Shown here: positions 1 through 5,885 of the stretch, piece by piece
Layout: each line of letters opens with the position of its first letter
Numbering within the stretch: position 1 is the stretch's first letter
Source: JBFHRB01 sp041591915
GTDB lineage: Bacteria > Actinomycetota > Nitriliruptoria > Nitriliruptorales > Nitriliruptoraceae
Assembly: GCA_041591915.1 (NCBI GenBank)
Contig: JBFHRB010000074.1
Span: forward strand, 1-13,257
DNA length: 13,257 nt
Direction: 5' to 3'
Notes under the pieces: generated by a model
What the model was told of the DNA's origin: nothing
Databases searched by the model: none
What the model saw: the letters and a program-made list of their open reading frames with translations, nothing else
Program-made: the position numbers and the translations under genes

Positions 1-852
1 GGTGAAGTCGCCTGCCTGCATGCCGGCGTCGAAGGCATCGAGGTCGTCCTGGAACCCGGAGTTGGCCAGCATCGACCGGTAGAACGGCAGGCTCATGTAG
101 GTGACCAGCGACTTGCGGAGGGCGTCCAGCGCCGGTCCCGGATCGTCGGTCAACGCGCACGTGATGGCGGGGATGATCTCGATCTCGCTCGGGTCGCGAC
201 CTGCGCGTGCCGCGCCTTCGGCGACGTTCGGCACGACCACGTCGCGGATGTAGTCGGGGTTGCAGAGCCAGAGCATCACGCCGTCCGCGAGCTCACCCGC
301 GAGCTGGCACATCTTGGGGCCCAGCGCCGCGATCATGAGCGGGATGTCCGCGCGCGGCGTGAATCCCTGGAACGAGAACTGGGCCCGGTAGACCTCGCCC
401 TCGAACTGCACCGACCCGTCCCGGAACAGCGACCGCAGGATCGTGAGGTACTCGCGCATCGCGGTGAGCGGGCTCGACGGGAACTCCAGTCCGTGGAAGT
501 TCTCGATGACGGGGCGGTGGCTCGTGCCGATGCCCAGCACGAGGCGTCCGTCGACGAGTTCGTCCAGCGACGCCGCCTGCTGGCCGAGGATGACCGGCGT
601 CATCGTGAAGGCGGGGTAGACCCCGGTTCCGAGCTTCGCGTTCGACGTCACGGTGCCGAACTGCGCGAGCTGCATGAGCCCGTCTCGGTTGAGGATGTGG
701 TTGTCGAGGACCAGCTCGTAGCCCAGCACGTCGGCGAGGCCCACGAGGGTCAGGGTCTGGTCCAGTTCCTTGCCGGTGGTGAGGAACGCGGCGAGACGGT
801 CATCCACGGGGCGGCTCCGGGCTCTGGGGGTGGGGTCGATGAGCGTAGCCAC
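1..852 (-). CDS. LLM-class flavin/F420-dependent oxidoreductase (C-terminus off the window)
   Basis: Translating the reverse strand gives 284 codons with no stop before the window edge, so the C-terminus is missing. The product is a TIM-barrel oxidoreductase of the luciferase-like monooxygenase superfamily. In Actinobacteria most such proteins bind coenzyme F420, but the substrate cannot be read from sequence. Family landmarks appear in order: an early helix ending in LGYELVLDNHIL, a TSNAKLGTGVYPAFTMTPVI strand-helix, an ASLDELVDGRLVLGIGTSHR segment at about residues 93-113, and then a PLMIAALGPKMCQLAGELAD segment with DGVMLW. I chose the GTG at 852 because GGAGG lies 14 nt upstream and no later start leaves the first helix intact; another GTG at 807 is possible. 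It is divergent from the SagB-like gene with only 53 bp between the starts, so the two redox genes may share control. The family is clear; F420 rather than FMN as cofactor is inferred. Confidence 0.88.
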   Translation of the reverse strand, partial: MATLIDPTPRARSRPVDDRLAAFLTTGKELDQTLTLVGLADVLGYELVLDNHILNRDGLMQLAQFGTVTSNAKLGTGVYPAFTMTPVILGQQAASLDELVDGRLVLGIGTSHRPVIENFHGLEFPSSPLTAMREYLTILRSLFRDGSVQFEGEVYRAQFSFQGFTPRADIPLMIAALGPKMCQLAGELADGVMLWLCNPDYIRDVVVPNVAEGAARAGRDPSEIEIIPAITCALTDDPGPALDALRKSLVTYMSLPFYRSMLANSGFQDDLDAFDAGMQAGDFT

Positions 853-893
853 GGGTCGCGCTCGTGCCTCCGGACCATCGGTGACGGTGCGGC

Positions 894-899
894 TACGTT
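894..899 (+). promoter_or_regulatory. Candidate -10 element for a leaderless SagB-like mRNA
   Basis: TACGTT matches the actinobacterial TANNNT -10 pattern. Six bases separate it from the ATG at 906, so a transcript starting at the usual distance would begin at or next to the A of the start codon. No Shine-Dalgarno sequence precedes that ATG, which fits leaderless translation. No convincing -35 is visible. The whole divergent intergenic region is only 53 bp, so the promoter of the LLM gene must lie in the same space or inside this gene. Confidence 0.35.
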
Positions 900-905
900 G
901 CGCGC

Positions 906-2447
906 ATGTCCTACGACGTCGCGCGCACCTTCCACGATGCCACGAAGCACACGTGGCGCAGCGTGCGCACCGACCGGCATCCGGTGGACTGGGCACGCCA
1001 GCCGATCCCGTACAAGCTCTACACGGACCTCGAGCCGATCCCGCTCACGATCGACCTCGCGGAATCCGATTGGCCCGCCGTCGACGCCCTCGCAGGTGCC
1101 AGCCCGCCGGCGGGGCCGTGGGCGGACGACAGCTGGCTGGCCTCGTTCCTGTTCTACGCGGCCGGGATCACCCGCCGCTGGGAGGCCGAACGGGGCATGA
1201 ACTTCCGGGCCGCGCCGTCGGCCGGTGCCCTGTACCCGATCGAGGTCTACGTCGTCTGTCGCGACCTCGGCCTCGACGAGCTGCCGGCAGGCGTCTACCA
1301 CTTCGAGCCCTACGAGTTCGCGCTGCGCCAGCTCCGCGAGGGCGACCACCGCAGCTACCTCGCGCAGGCGGCCGCGACGGACGCCGTCGAGTCCGCGCCC
1401 GCCTCGTTGGTGTTCACGGGCATCCCGTGGCGCGCGACGTGGAAGTACGGCACGCGGGGGTACCGCCACCTGTTCTGGGACCTCGGCACGATGCTCGCGA
1501 ACCTGCTCGCGGTGGCGGTCGGCAACCGCGTCCCGACCTCGATCGTGACCGGGTTCATCGACGAGGCCGTGGCGCGCCTGGTCGGCGTCGACATGCTGAA
1601 CGAGTCCCCGCTCGCCGTCGTGCCGTTGGGGGAGGAGGCCGAGCGTGCCCCGCTCGTGGGCACACAGCTCGAGCCCATCACCTACCGGACCTCGCCCGAC
1701 CCGCGCGGGTTCGGTGAGGATGCCGAGGTCGACCGCGTTCACCTCGCCGGTGTCCTCGAGACGGAGGACGACGTCTGGACGTGGCGCGAGGAGATGCGCG
1801 CCCTCCGGCTCGGCGTCACGACCAAGGTGGAGCCACCGACGTCACTGCGGTACGACACGATCGAGTCCGTCATCCTCCAGCGCGGCTCGACCCGCCGGTT
1901 CGGCCATGGCCGGGCGCCGCTCGAGTCGCTCGTCTGGCCGATGTCCGTGGCCAACCAGAGCATCGCCATCGACGCCGTGGCCGACAACGACTCCCTCCTG
2001 CAGCACCTGCTGGTCGTGCACGGGGTGGAGGACCTCGCACCCGGGGCGTACCGCTGGACCCCGCAGGGGCCGGACCTCCTTCGGCCCGGCTCGTTCCGTG
2101 GCGAGGCGGCGACGCTGTGCCTGGAGCAGGAGCTCGGTGGGGACGGTGCCTACACCGTCTTCCACACCGCCGACCTCGACCGGGTGCTGCATGCCGGTGG
2201 CGCCCGTGGGTATCGGGTCGCCCAGCTCGAGGGCGGGATCGCGGCCGGTCGGCTGCAGCTCGCGGCGTTCGCGATGGACCTCGGCGGCACGGGCCTCACG
2301 TTCTACGACGACGACGTCCCGCGGTTCTTCGACGTCGAGATCGAGCCCATGACCGTGAGCTCGATCGGGCGTCCGGGCTACCAACCGCGTGTCGGGAGCC
2401 GGCCCAGCGGCGCGATGCCCGGCCGGCTGCTGCGCCCCGAGCATTAG
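906..2447 (+). CDS. SagB/ThcOx-family dehydrogenase with two nitroreductase-like halves
   Basis: This 513-aa protein resembles the FMN-dependent SagB/ThcOx oxidases, which dehydrogenate azoline rings in ribosomal peptides. Many stand-alone homologues have no known substrate. The first half (about residues 60-260) has the FMN-site motif PSAGALYPIEVY at 104-115, the GVYHFEP strand, and WKYGTRGYR at 179-187. The second half (about 310-480) opens with an RGSTRRF motif at 326-332, typical of the start of a nitroreductase domain, and repeats the GAYRW and ARGYR (433-437) elements, but it lacks a PSAG-like motif. The length is about twice that of a single nitroreductase and fits a tandem duplication with specialised halves. 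No YcaO cyclodehydratase or precursor peptide is nearby. The ATG at 906 was chosen because the homologous region begins soon after it and a -10 element lies just upstream. The family is confident; the reaction is unknown. Confidence 0.85.
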   Translation: MSYDVARTFHDATKHTWRSVRTDRHPVDWARQPIPYKLYTDLEPIPLTIDLAESDWPAVDALAGASPPAGPWADDSWLASFLFYAAGITRRWEAERGMNFRAAPSAGALYPIEVYVVCRDLGLDELPAGVYHFEPYEFALRQLREGDHRSYLAQAAATDAVESAPASLVFTGIPWRATWKYGTRGYRHLFWDLGTMLANLLAVAVGNRVPTSIVTGFIDEAVARLVGVDMLNESPLAVVPLGEEAERAPLVGTQLEPITYRTSPDPRGFGEDAEVDRVHLAGVLETEDDVWTWREEMRALRLGVTTKVEPPTSLRYDTIESVILQRGSTRRFGHGRAPLESLVWPMSVANQSIAIDAVADNDSLLQHLLVVHGVEDLAPGAYRWTPQGPDLLRPGSFRGEAATLCLEQELGGDGAYTVFHTADLDRVLHAGGARGYRVAQLEGGIAAGRLQLAAFAMDLGGTGLTFYDDDVPRFFDVEIEPMTVSSIGRPGYQPRVGSRPSGAMPGRLLRPEH

Positions 2448-2450
2448 CGC

Positions 2451-2478
2451 GCTCGCGAGCACGAACGTGCTCGCGAGC
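2451..2478 (+). repeat. Perfect 12-bp inverted repeat with GAAC loop
   Basis: GCTCGCGAGCAC (2451-2462) is followed by GAAC and then by its exact reverse complement (2467-2478), three bases after the SagB-like stop codon. Each arm contains a palindromic core, and the right arm extends to the 14-bp perfect palindrome GTGCTCGCGAGCAC at 2467-2480. It can form a hairpin in either strand's RNA. There is no T-run behind it, so it is a poor intrinsic terminator by itself; the better one lies 28 bp downstream. Confidence 0.6.
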
Positions 2479-2506
2479 ACTGAGGCCGACCGTCGCCCAG
2501 ACATGG

Positions 2507-2543
2507 GCGAGGCCCGGTCCAGTGGACCGGGCCTCGCTTCTTT
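2507..2543 (+). terminator. Intrinsic terminator of the SagB-like gene
   Basis: GCGAGGCCCGGTCC (2507-2520) pairs perfectly with GGACCGGGCCTCGC (2524-2537) around an AGT loop and is followed by TTCTTT (2538-2543). A 14-bp GC-rich stem with a U-rich tail is a classic Rho-independent terminator for the plus strand. It also sits just beyond the end of the minus-strand membrane protein gene. That side has no matching T-run, so it would stop minus-strand transcription less well. Confidence 0.88.
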
Positions 2544-2585
2544 GGGGGTCCGCGGCGACCCACGAGTGGGCCGTCGGGGAGGTGG

Positions 2586-3254
2586 CTAGGCGGCGCGGAC
2601 AGTGATGTCCTTGTCGACCTTGTGCGTCCACTTCGCCGTCAGCTGGCGGGCGACGGGGATGCCGCCGACACCGAAGGCGATGGTGGCGCTGACCGCGACC
2701 GCACCGACGATCGCGTAGAAGACCGCGTTGACGATCTCCTCGGCCAGGTTGAGCTGGTTGAGGGCGGCGAAGGCACCGAAGGTCACGATCGCCCAGTAGG
2801 CGATGCGGCCACCGACGCGGCCACGCTCACCGACGTTCGCCTCGATCGCGCCACGCACCCAGGCCGCGAACGCCATGGCGATCGTGATGATCGCGACGGC
2901 CACGAGGACGAGGGGCAGGAACGAGATGAGGCCGGCCAGCATCGTCGCGAGGACGACGGCGCCGAGCGTCTCGGCGGCGAGCTGGAAGGTGACGAACAGC
3001 AGGATCCAGTACACGACGCCCGCAACGAGCTGCTTGGGGTCGTACCCGGTCGTCTCGCCGGCGGCGCGGACGCCAGCCTTGGCGAGGACGTCGTCGAACT
3101 TCACGCGGTCGAGGAACTTGACCGCGACGTTCTTGACGATCTTGGCGATGATCACACCGACGAGCAGGATCACCAGTGCGGCGACGAGCTTCGGCGTGAA
3201 GGCGGCGACGGACGTCCAGGCCTCGGTGAGGCCCTCGCGGATCGCGTTGAGCAT
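2586..3254 (-). CDS. Small membrane protein of the MscS-associated TM-helix family
   Basis: This 222-aa, very hydrophobic protein resembles the short mechanosensitive-channel-related proteins annotated with 'conserved TM helix' repeats (PF05552 type). About five membrane segments can be read: residues 20-45, 78-100, 102-132, 150-168 and 170-198. The last is glycine- and alanine-rich (ATIAFGVGG), like the pore-side helix region of MscS relatives. A DRVKFDDVLAKAG amphipathic stretch follows the first helix, as in that family. It lacks the cytoplasmic beta/vestibule domain of full-length MscS. The start ATG is supported by a GAGGAG purine run 6 nt upstream. The gene is divergent from the ECF sigma operon. 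A role in osmotic or membrane-tension response is suggested by the family, not shown here. Confidence 0.8.
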   Translation of the reverse strand: MLNAIREGLTEAWTSVAAFTPKLVAALVILLVGVIIAKIVKNVAVKFLDRVKFDDVLAKAGVRAAGETTGYDPKQLVAGVVYWILLFVTFQLAAETLGAVVLATMLAGLISFLPLVLVAVAIITIAMAFAAWVRGAIEANVGERGRVGGRIAYWAIVTFGAFAALNQLNLAEEIVNAVFYAIVGAVAVSATIAFGVGGIPVARQLTAKWTHKVDKDITVRAA

Positions 3255-3364
3255 GTCTCTCTCCTCAGGGGGTCTCTTGGGCCCCGGGCGTTCGGTCTGC
3301 CTCGGGGGAGGCGGCCACGCGGTGCGGCCGGCTCACGGGTAGGACCCGCCCCTCCGATTGGAAG

Positions 3365-3378
3365 TGACGTCGACGTCA
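3365..3378. promoter_or_regulatory. 14-bp perfect palindrome between divergent genes (putative operator)
   Basis: TGACGTCGACGTCA is an exact palindrome lying 111 bp upstream of the membrane protein start and about 140 bp upstream of the sigma factor start. A second inverted repeat, CCCGAC-TC-GTCGGG, occurs at 3413-3426. Both are in non-coding sequence between divergent genes, where binding sites of dimeric regulators are common. No regulator gene is adjacent, and the site resembles no operator I can name with confidence. Confidence 0.4.
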
Positions 3379-3453
3379 ACTACTGCGCGTAAGCCGCACG
3401 CTACCGAGCGTTCCCGACTCGTCGGGGTCCGCCGGTCTGCGCGCAGCGCCGCC

Positions 3454-3459
3454 TAGCGT
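3454..3459 (+). promoter_or_regulatory. Candidate -10 element of the sigma factor operon
   Basis: TAGCGT fits TANNNT. It would place transcription start near 3466, giving a leader of about 50 nt to the ATG at 3517. No clear -35 is seen at 16-18 bp, and no typical ECF-type GGAAC element is correctly placed on this strand, so autoregulation is not supported by sequence. Confidence 0.25.
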
Positions 3460-3516
3460 GGCGTGCGTCCGTCGACACACAGGGGCCCCACGGCGGTGGC
3501 AGCGCGACTCGCGGAG

Positions 3517-4068
3517 ATGAGCGACGAGGAGCTCGTCCGGCGTGCCCAGGCCGGTGACGTGGCGGCGTTCGAGCAGCTCGCCCACCGCTACCGCGACCTG
3601 GCCTATCGGGTCGCGCTCCGCATCGTCCGTGACCCGCTCGACGCCGAGGACGTGGCGCAGGAGGCGCTGGTGCGGTCGTGGCGGGCGCTCGCCAACTTCC
3701 GAGCGGATGCCAAGTTCTCGACGTGGCTGTACCGGATCGTCACCAACCTGGCGCTGAATCGCGTGACGCGCGGCAAGAAGACCGAGGACATCGACGACCA
3801 ACGCGAGTCGCTGATCGGCAGCCGGGTCGACGATCCAGCCGAGCGCGCGGCCGGTATGGAGCGCCTGGAGATCGCCAGGCGCGCACTTGACGCCCTCACG
3901 GCCGAACAGCGTGCCTGTTTCCTCCTCCGCGAGGTCGAAGGACTGAGCTACGAAGAAGTGGCCGAGGTCCTCGAGACCTCGGTCGAAGCCGTGAAGGGTC
4001 GGCTCTACCGCGCGCGGCAGGAGCTGGCCGCGGCGATGTCCGCCTACGACCTGGAGGACGTGTCATGA
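3517..4068 (+). CDS. ECF-type RNA polymerase sigma factor (sigma-70 family)
   Basis: The 183-aa product directs RNA polymerase to a special promoter set. Region 2 spans about residues 20-85, with DAEDVAQEALVRSWRALANF and the promoter-melting FSTWLYRIVTNLALNRVTR segment. A variable linker (about 86-115) contains the KKTEDIDD stretch. Region 4 spans about 122-172, with LTAEQRACFLLREVEGLSYE and a helix-turn-helix ending in VKGRLYRARQEL. Region 3 is absent, as expected for ECF sigmas. The ATG at 3517 begins the conserved SDEELVRRAQAGD block. It has no spaced Shine-Dalgarno, so the in-frame GTG at 3496 (AGGGG 10 nt upstream) or at 3463 may be used instead. The stop codon overlaps the next gene as ATGA, indicating translational coupling. 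The signal it responds to is unknown. Confidence 0.93.
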   Translation: MSDEELVRRAQAGDVAAFEQLAHRYRDLAYRVALRIVRDPLDAEDVAQEALVRSWRALANFRADAKFSTWLYRIVTNLALNRVTRGKKTEDIDDQRESLIGSRVDDPAERAAGMERLEIARRALDALTAEQRACFLLREVEGLSYEEVAEVLETSVEAVKGRLYRARQELAAAMSAYDLEDVS

Positions 4069-4343
4069 GTGACGTCCCGCGCGACGCCGCGTCCGGCGGC
4101 GACGACGCAGCGGTCGATGCGGCGGTCGACTGGGTCGCCGCGGCGCTCCGGCAGTCCGAGCCGCACGCCCCCGCCCGGGTGGTCGACCGGGCCATCAAGC
4201 GCGTGCGCTTCGAGGCGTTCGCGCTCGGCGTGGTGAAGGAGCTCGGCGGGGCGTGGGTCGGCGCGCTCGGTGCCATCGCCGAGGCCCTGGGGAGCCCCGA
4301 CGAGGAGACGCCCCCGGCGCCCGCCGGCGACGGGGGCATCTAG
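4065..4343 (+). CDS. Unrecognised 92-aa protein coupled to the ECF sigma factor
   Basis: It starts inside the sigma factor stop codon (ATGA), so the two are almost certainly co-translated. That position normally belongs to an anti-sigma factor, but the protein has no cysteine, only one histidine, no HxxxCxxC zinc motif and no clear transmembrane helix. What can be seen is an acidic, alanine-rich N-terminus (1-30), a basic stretch RVVDRAIKRVRFEAF near 38-52, a moderately hydrophobic glycine/alanine-rich helix (about 50-76), and a Pro/Gly/acidic tail. It could be a soluble, non-zinc anti-sigma factor, a sigma-assisting protein or an unrelated small protein. The CDS is well supported by the overlap and length; the function is unknown. 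Confidence 0.75.
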   Translation: MSDVPRDAASGGDDAAVDAAVDWVAAALRQSEPHAPARVVDRAIKRVRFEAFALGVVKELGGAWVGALGAIAEALGSPDEETPPAPAGDGGI

Positions 4344-4361
4344 GCCGCAGCGCCATGCGGC
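4344..4361 (+). terminator. Weak hairpin after the sigma operon
   Basis: GCCGCA (4344-4349) and TGCGGC (4356-4361) form a 6-bp stem with a 6-nt loop directly after the stop of the 92-aa gene. A second short inverted repeat, CCGGT-GCG-ACCGG, lies at about 4391-4403. Neither has a T-run, so termination here is possible but unproven. The rest of 4344-4674 holds a minus-strand small ORF and the prfB leader. Confidence 0.3.
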
Positions 4362-4422
4362 GGGACCGGGTGCCCGTGGATCGGGCGGGCCGGTGCGACC
4401 GGCGGTTGCGCCAGCCGGTGCG

Positions 4423-4518
4423 TCAGTCGCGCCGAGGGCCGGGCAGCATCGCGATCAACGCGCCGGCGATCAGCGACGCAGTACCGAGCACGGTCACCAT
4501 CAACTGCAGGTCCGTCAT
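4423..4518 (-). CDS. Putative 31-aa single-pass membrane miniprotein
   Basis: On the reverse strand, ATG (4518) opens a 31-codon frame ending in TGA at 4423. The peptide starts MTDLQLMVTVLG, continues with a hydrophobic stretch (residues 6-25, rich in Val, Leu, Ile and Ala, with helix-compatible glycines), and ends in PGPRRD, a positively charged tail that would stay in the cytoplasm. An AAGGGG sequence sits 7 nt upstream of the ATG, a good Shine-Dalgarno. It lies alone in a 331-bp gap, convergent with the sigma operon and divergent from prfB. I recognise no family. A short ORF can occur by chance in GC-rich DNA, but the ribosome site, hydrophobic core and charged end together make a real gene plausible. 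Confidence 0.45.
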   Translation of the reverse strand: MTDLQLMVTVLGTASLIAGALIAMLPGPRRD

Positions 4519-4608
4519 GTCACATCCCCTTCTCCGTCGACCCACCGTCACCTTGGACGCGCGAGGTGGCCCCGAGGTTGCGGTCGGATGGCGATCGGGG
4601 GGCAGGGC

Positions 4609-4614
4609 TACCAT
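4609..4614 (+). promoter_or_regulatory. Candidate -10 element for prfB
   Basis: TACCAT, within GGCTACCATC, fits TANNNT and resembles the GGCTACGTTG sequence before the SagB-like gene. It predicts a start about 53 nt upstream of the prfB ATG. A TTGCGG lies further upstream but the spacing (25 bp) is too long for a -35. Confidence 0.28.
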
Positions 4615-4674
4615 CGCGAGCCGTTGGCGCACGTCGCGTCCGGATGCACTTCGACGCCCCGAGGACCACCGTTC

Positions 4675-5808
4675 ATGCCTGACAACCACGCCGATCGCAT
4701 CGCCGAGCAGCGCGGCCGGGTCGAACACGTGCGCGACTACCTCGACATCGACGGCAAGCGCAAGCGGCTCGACGAGCTGCAGGCGGCCGCCGCCGACCCC
4801 TCGTTGTGGGACGACCCGGACTCCGCGCGCAAGGTCACGACCGAGCTCTCGAAGGTCGAGCGGCACGTGAAGTCCTACGACGAGCTCGTCGAGCGCCTCG
4901 ACGACCTCGAGGTGCTGAACGAGCTCGCGCAGGAGGAGGACGACGACGCCTCTGGGCGCGAGGTCGCCGCCGGCGTCGAGGCGATCGTCGCCCACGTCGA
5001 CCAGCTCGAGGTGTCGACCCTCCTCGGCGGCGACTACGACAGCGAGGACGCCATCGTCTCGATCAAGGCCGGTGAGGGTGGCGTCGACGCCATGGACTGG
5101 GCCCAGCTCCTGCAGCGCATGTACGTCCGCTGGGCCGAGCGCAAGGGCTACGAGGTCGAGATCTTCGACGAGTCCTTCGGCGAGGAGGCGGGCCTCAAGT
5201 CCACGGCCTTCGAGGTGCGCGGCCCCGACGCCTACGGACTGCTCTCGACCGAGCACGGCGTCCACCGCCTCCTGCGCAACTCGCCGTTCGACTCGCAGGG
5301 CCGCCGGCAGACGTCCTTCGCGCTCGTCGACGTCGTGCCCGTACTCCCGGAGGCCGACACGGACATCGACGTCCCGGAGGAGGACATCCGCGTCGACGTG
5401 TACCGGTCGTCCGGGCCGGGCGGACAGTCGGTCAACACGACCGACTCCGCCGTGAGGATCACGCACGTGCCGACGGGCATCGTGGTGAGCTGCCAGAACG
5501 AGAAGTCGCAGCACCAGAACAAGGCGGCGGCGCTCCGCGTCCTCAAGGTCAAGCTCGCCGAGCTCGAGCGCCAGAAGCGCGAGGAGGAGCTCGCCGAGCT
5601 GCGCGGCGACCGCCAGAACGTCGGCTTCGGCTCGCAGATCCGCAGCTTCTTCATGTACGGCAACCAGATCGTGAAGGACCACCGCACCGACGCCGAGAAC
5701 GGCAACCCCGCGGTCGTCCTCGACGGCGGCCCCCTCCTCGACGAGTTCATGGAGGCCGAGCTCCGCCGCCGCGCCGCCGAGCGCGCCTCCACCAGCGCGA
5801 GCGCGTAG
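4675..5808 (+). CDS. prfB: Peptide chain release factor 2
   Basis: RF2 reads UGA and UAA stop codons in the ribosomal A site and triggers release of the finished protein. The 377-aa product has a helical N-terminal domain (about 1-110), the stop-codon recognition tripeptide SPF at 203-205, and the catalytic GGQ at 249-251 in SSGPGGQSVNTTDSAVR, all at the positions expected from E. coli RF2 (365 aa). The SPF tripeptide separates it from RF1, which has PxT. The start ATG has GAGG 10 nt upstream and is followed directly by the conserved RVEHVRDYLDIDGKRKRL region. The in-frame UGA and +1 shift site used for autoregulation in many bacteria is absent here: this stretch reads through in one frame. 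An open extension upstream of the ATG exists but shows no RF2 similarity. In many actinobacteria prfB is close to ftsE; here two other genes lie between. Confidence 0.97.
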   Translation: MPDNHADRIAEQRGRVEHVRDYLDIDGKRKRLDELQAAAADPSLWDDPDSARKVTTELSKVERHVKSYDELVERLDDLEVLNELAQEEDDDASGREVAAGVEAIVAHVDQLEVSTLLGGDYDSEDAIVSIKAGEGGVDAMDWAQLLQRMYVRWAERKGYEVEIFDESFGEEAGLKSTAFEVRGPDAYGLLSTEHGVHRLLRNSPFDSQGRRQTSFALVDVVPVLPEADTDIDVPEEDIRVDVYRSSGPGGQSVNTTDSAVRITHVPTGIVVSCQNEKSQHQNKAAALRVLKVKLAELERQKREEELAELRGDRQNVGFGSQIRSFFMYGNQIVKDHRTDAENGNPAVVLDGGPLLDEFMEAELRRRAAERASTSASA

Positions 5809-5824
5809 CCCCGGCCCCATCACT

Positions 5825-5854
5825 GTGTGGACATCTGTTGCCGTGTGGTCATCT
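5825..5854 (+). repeat. Two 12-bp direct repeats in the DUF2071 gene leader
   Basis: GTGTGGACATCT (5825-5836) and GTGTGGTCATCT (5843-5854) differ at one base and are spaced 18 bp start to start, close to two helical turns less three bases. They occupy the 77-bp gap between prfB and the DUF2071 gene. The second copy is also the left arm of an inverted repeat reaching the start codon. Tandem sites of this kind can be operator half-sites; no dedicated regulator is nearby. Confidence 0.5.
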
Positions 5855-5884
5855 CGGCGCCAAACAGGAACGAACTGACCACAC
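5843..5884 (+). promoter_or_regulatory. Inverted repeat that could fold the DUF2071 start region
   Basis: GTGTGGTCA (5843-5851) is the exact reverse complement of TGACCACAC (5876-5884), which ends one base before the ATG at 5886. In RNA this would be a 9-bp stem with a 24-nt loop that holds the only purine-rich candidate ribosome site, AGGA at 5867-5870. It could be a translational control hairpin or, in DNA, a split operator. Neither is demonstrated. Confidence 0.35.
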
Positions 5885-5885
5885 C

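Noticed and set aside
750..1742. Reverse-strand 330-codon frame across the start of the SagB-like gene
   Set aside because: It overlaps both the LLM start and the SagB-like N-terminal half, and its translation has no recognisable domain.
4270..4674. N-terminal extension of RF2 by 135 codons
   Set aside because: It overlaps the end of the 92-aa gene and has no RF2 similarity; ATG 4675 with GAGG upstream gives the usual RF2 length.
4519..5823. Long reverse-strand open frame covering prfB, of which the 31-aa protein would be the end
   Set aside because: It is a shadow of prfB created by GC-rich codon bias; the Val/Leu/Asp/Arg-rich translation shows no domain. Only the last 31 codons lie outside prfB and have their own ribosome site.
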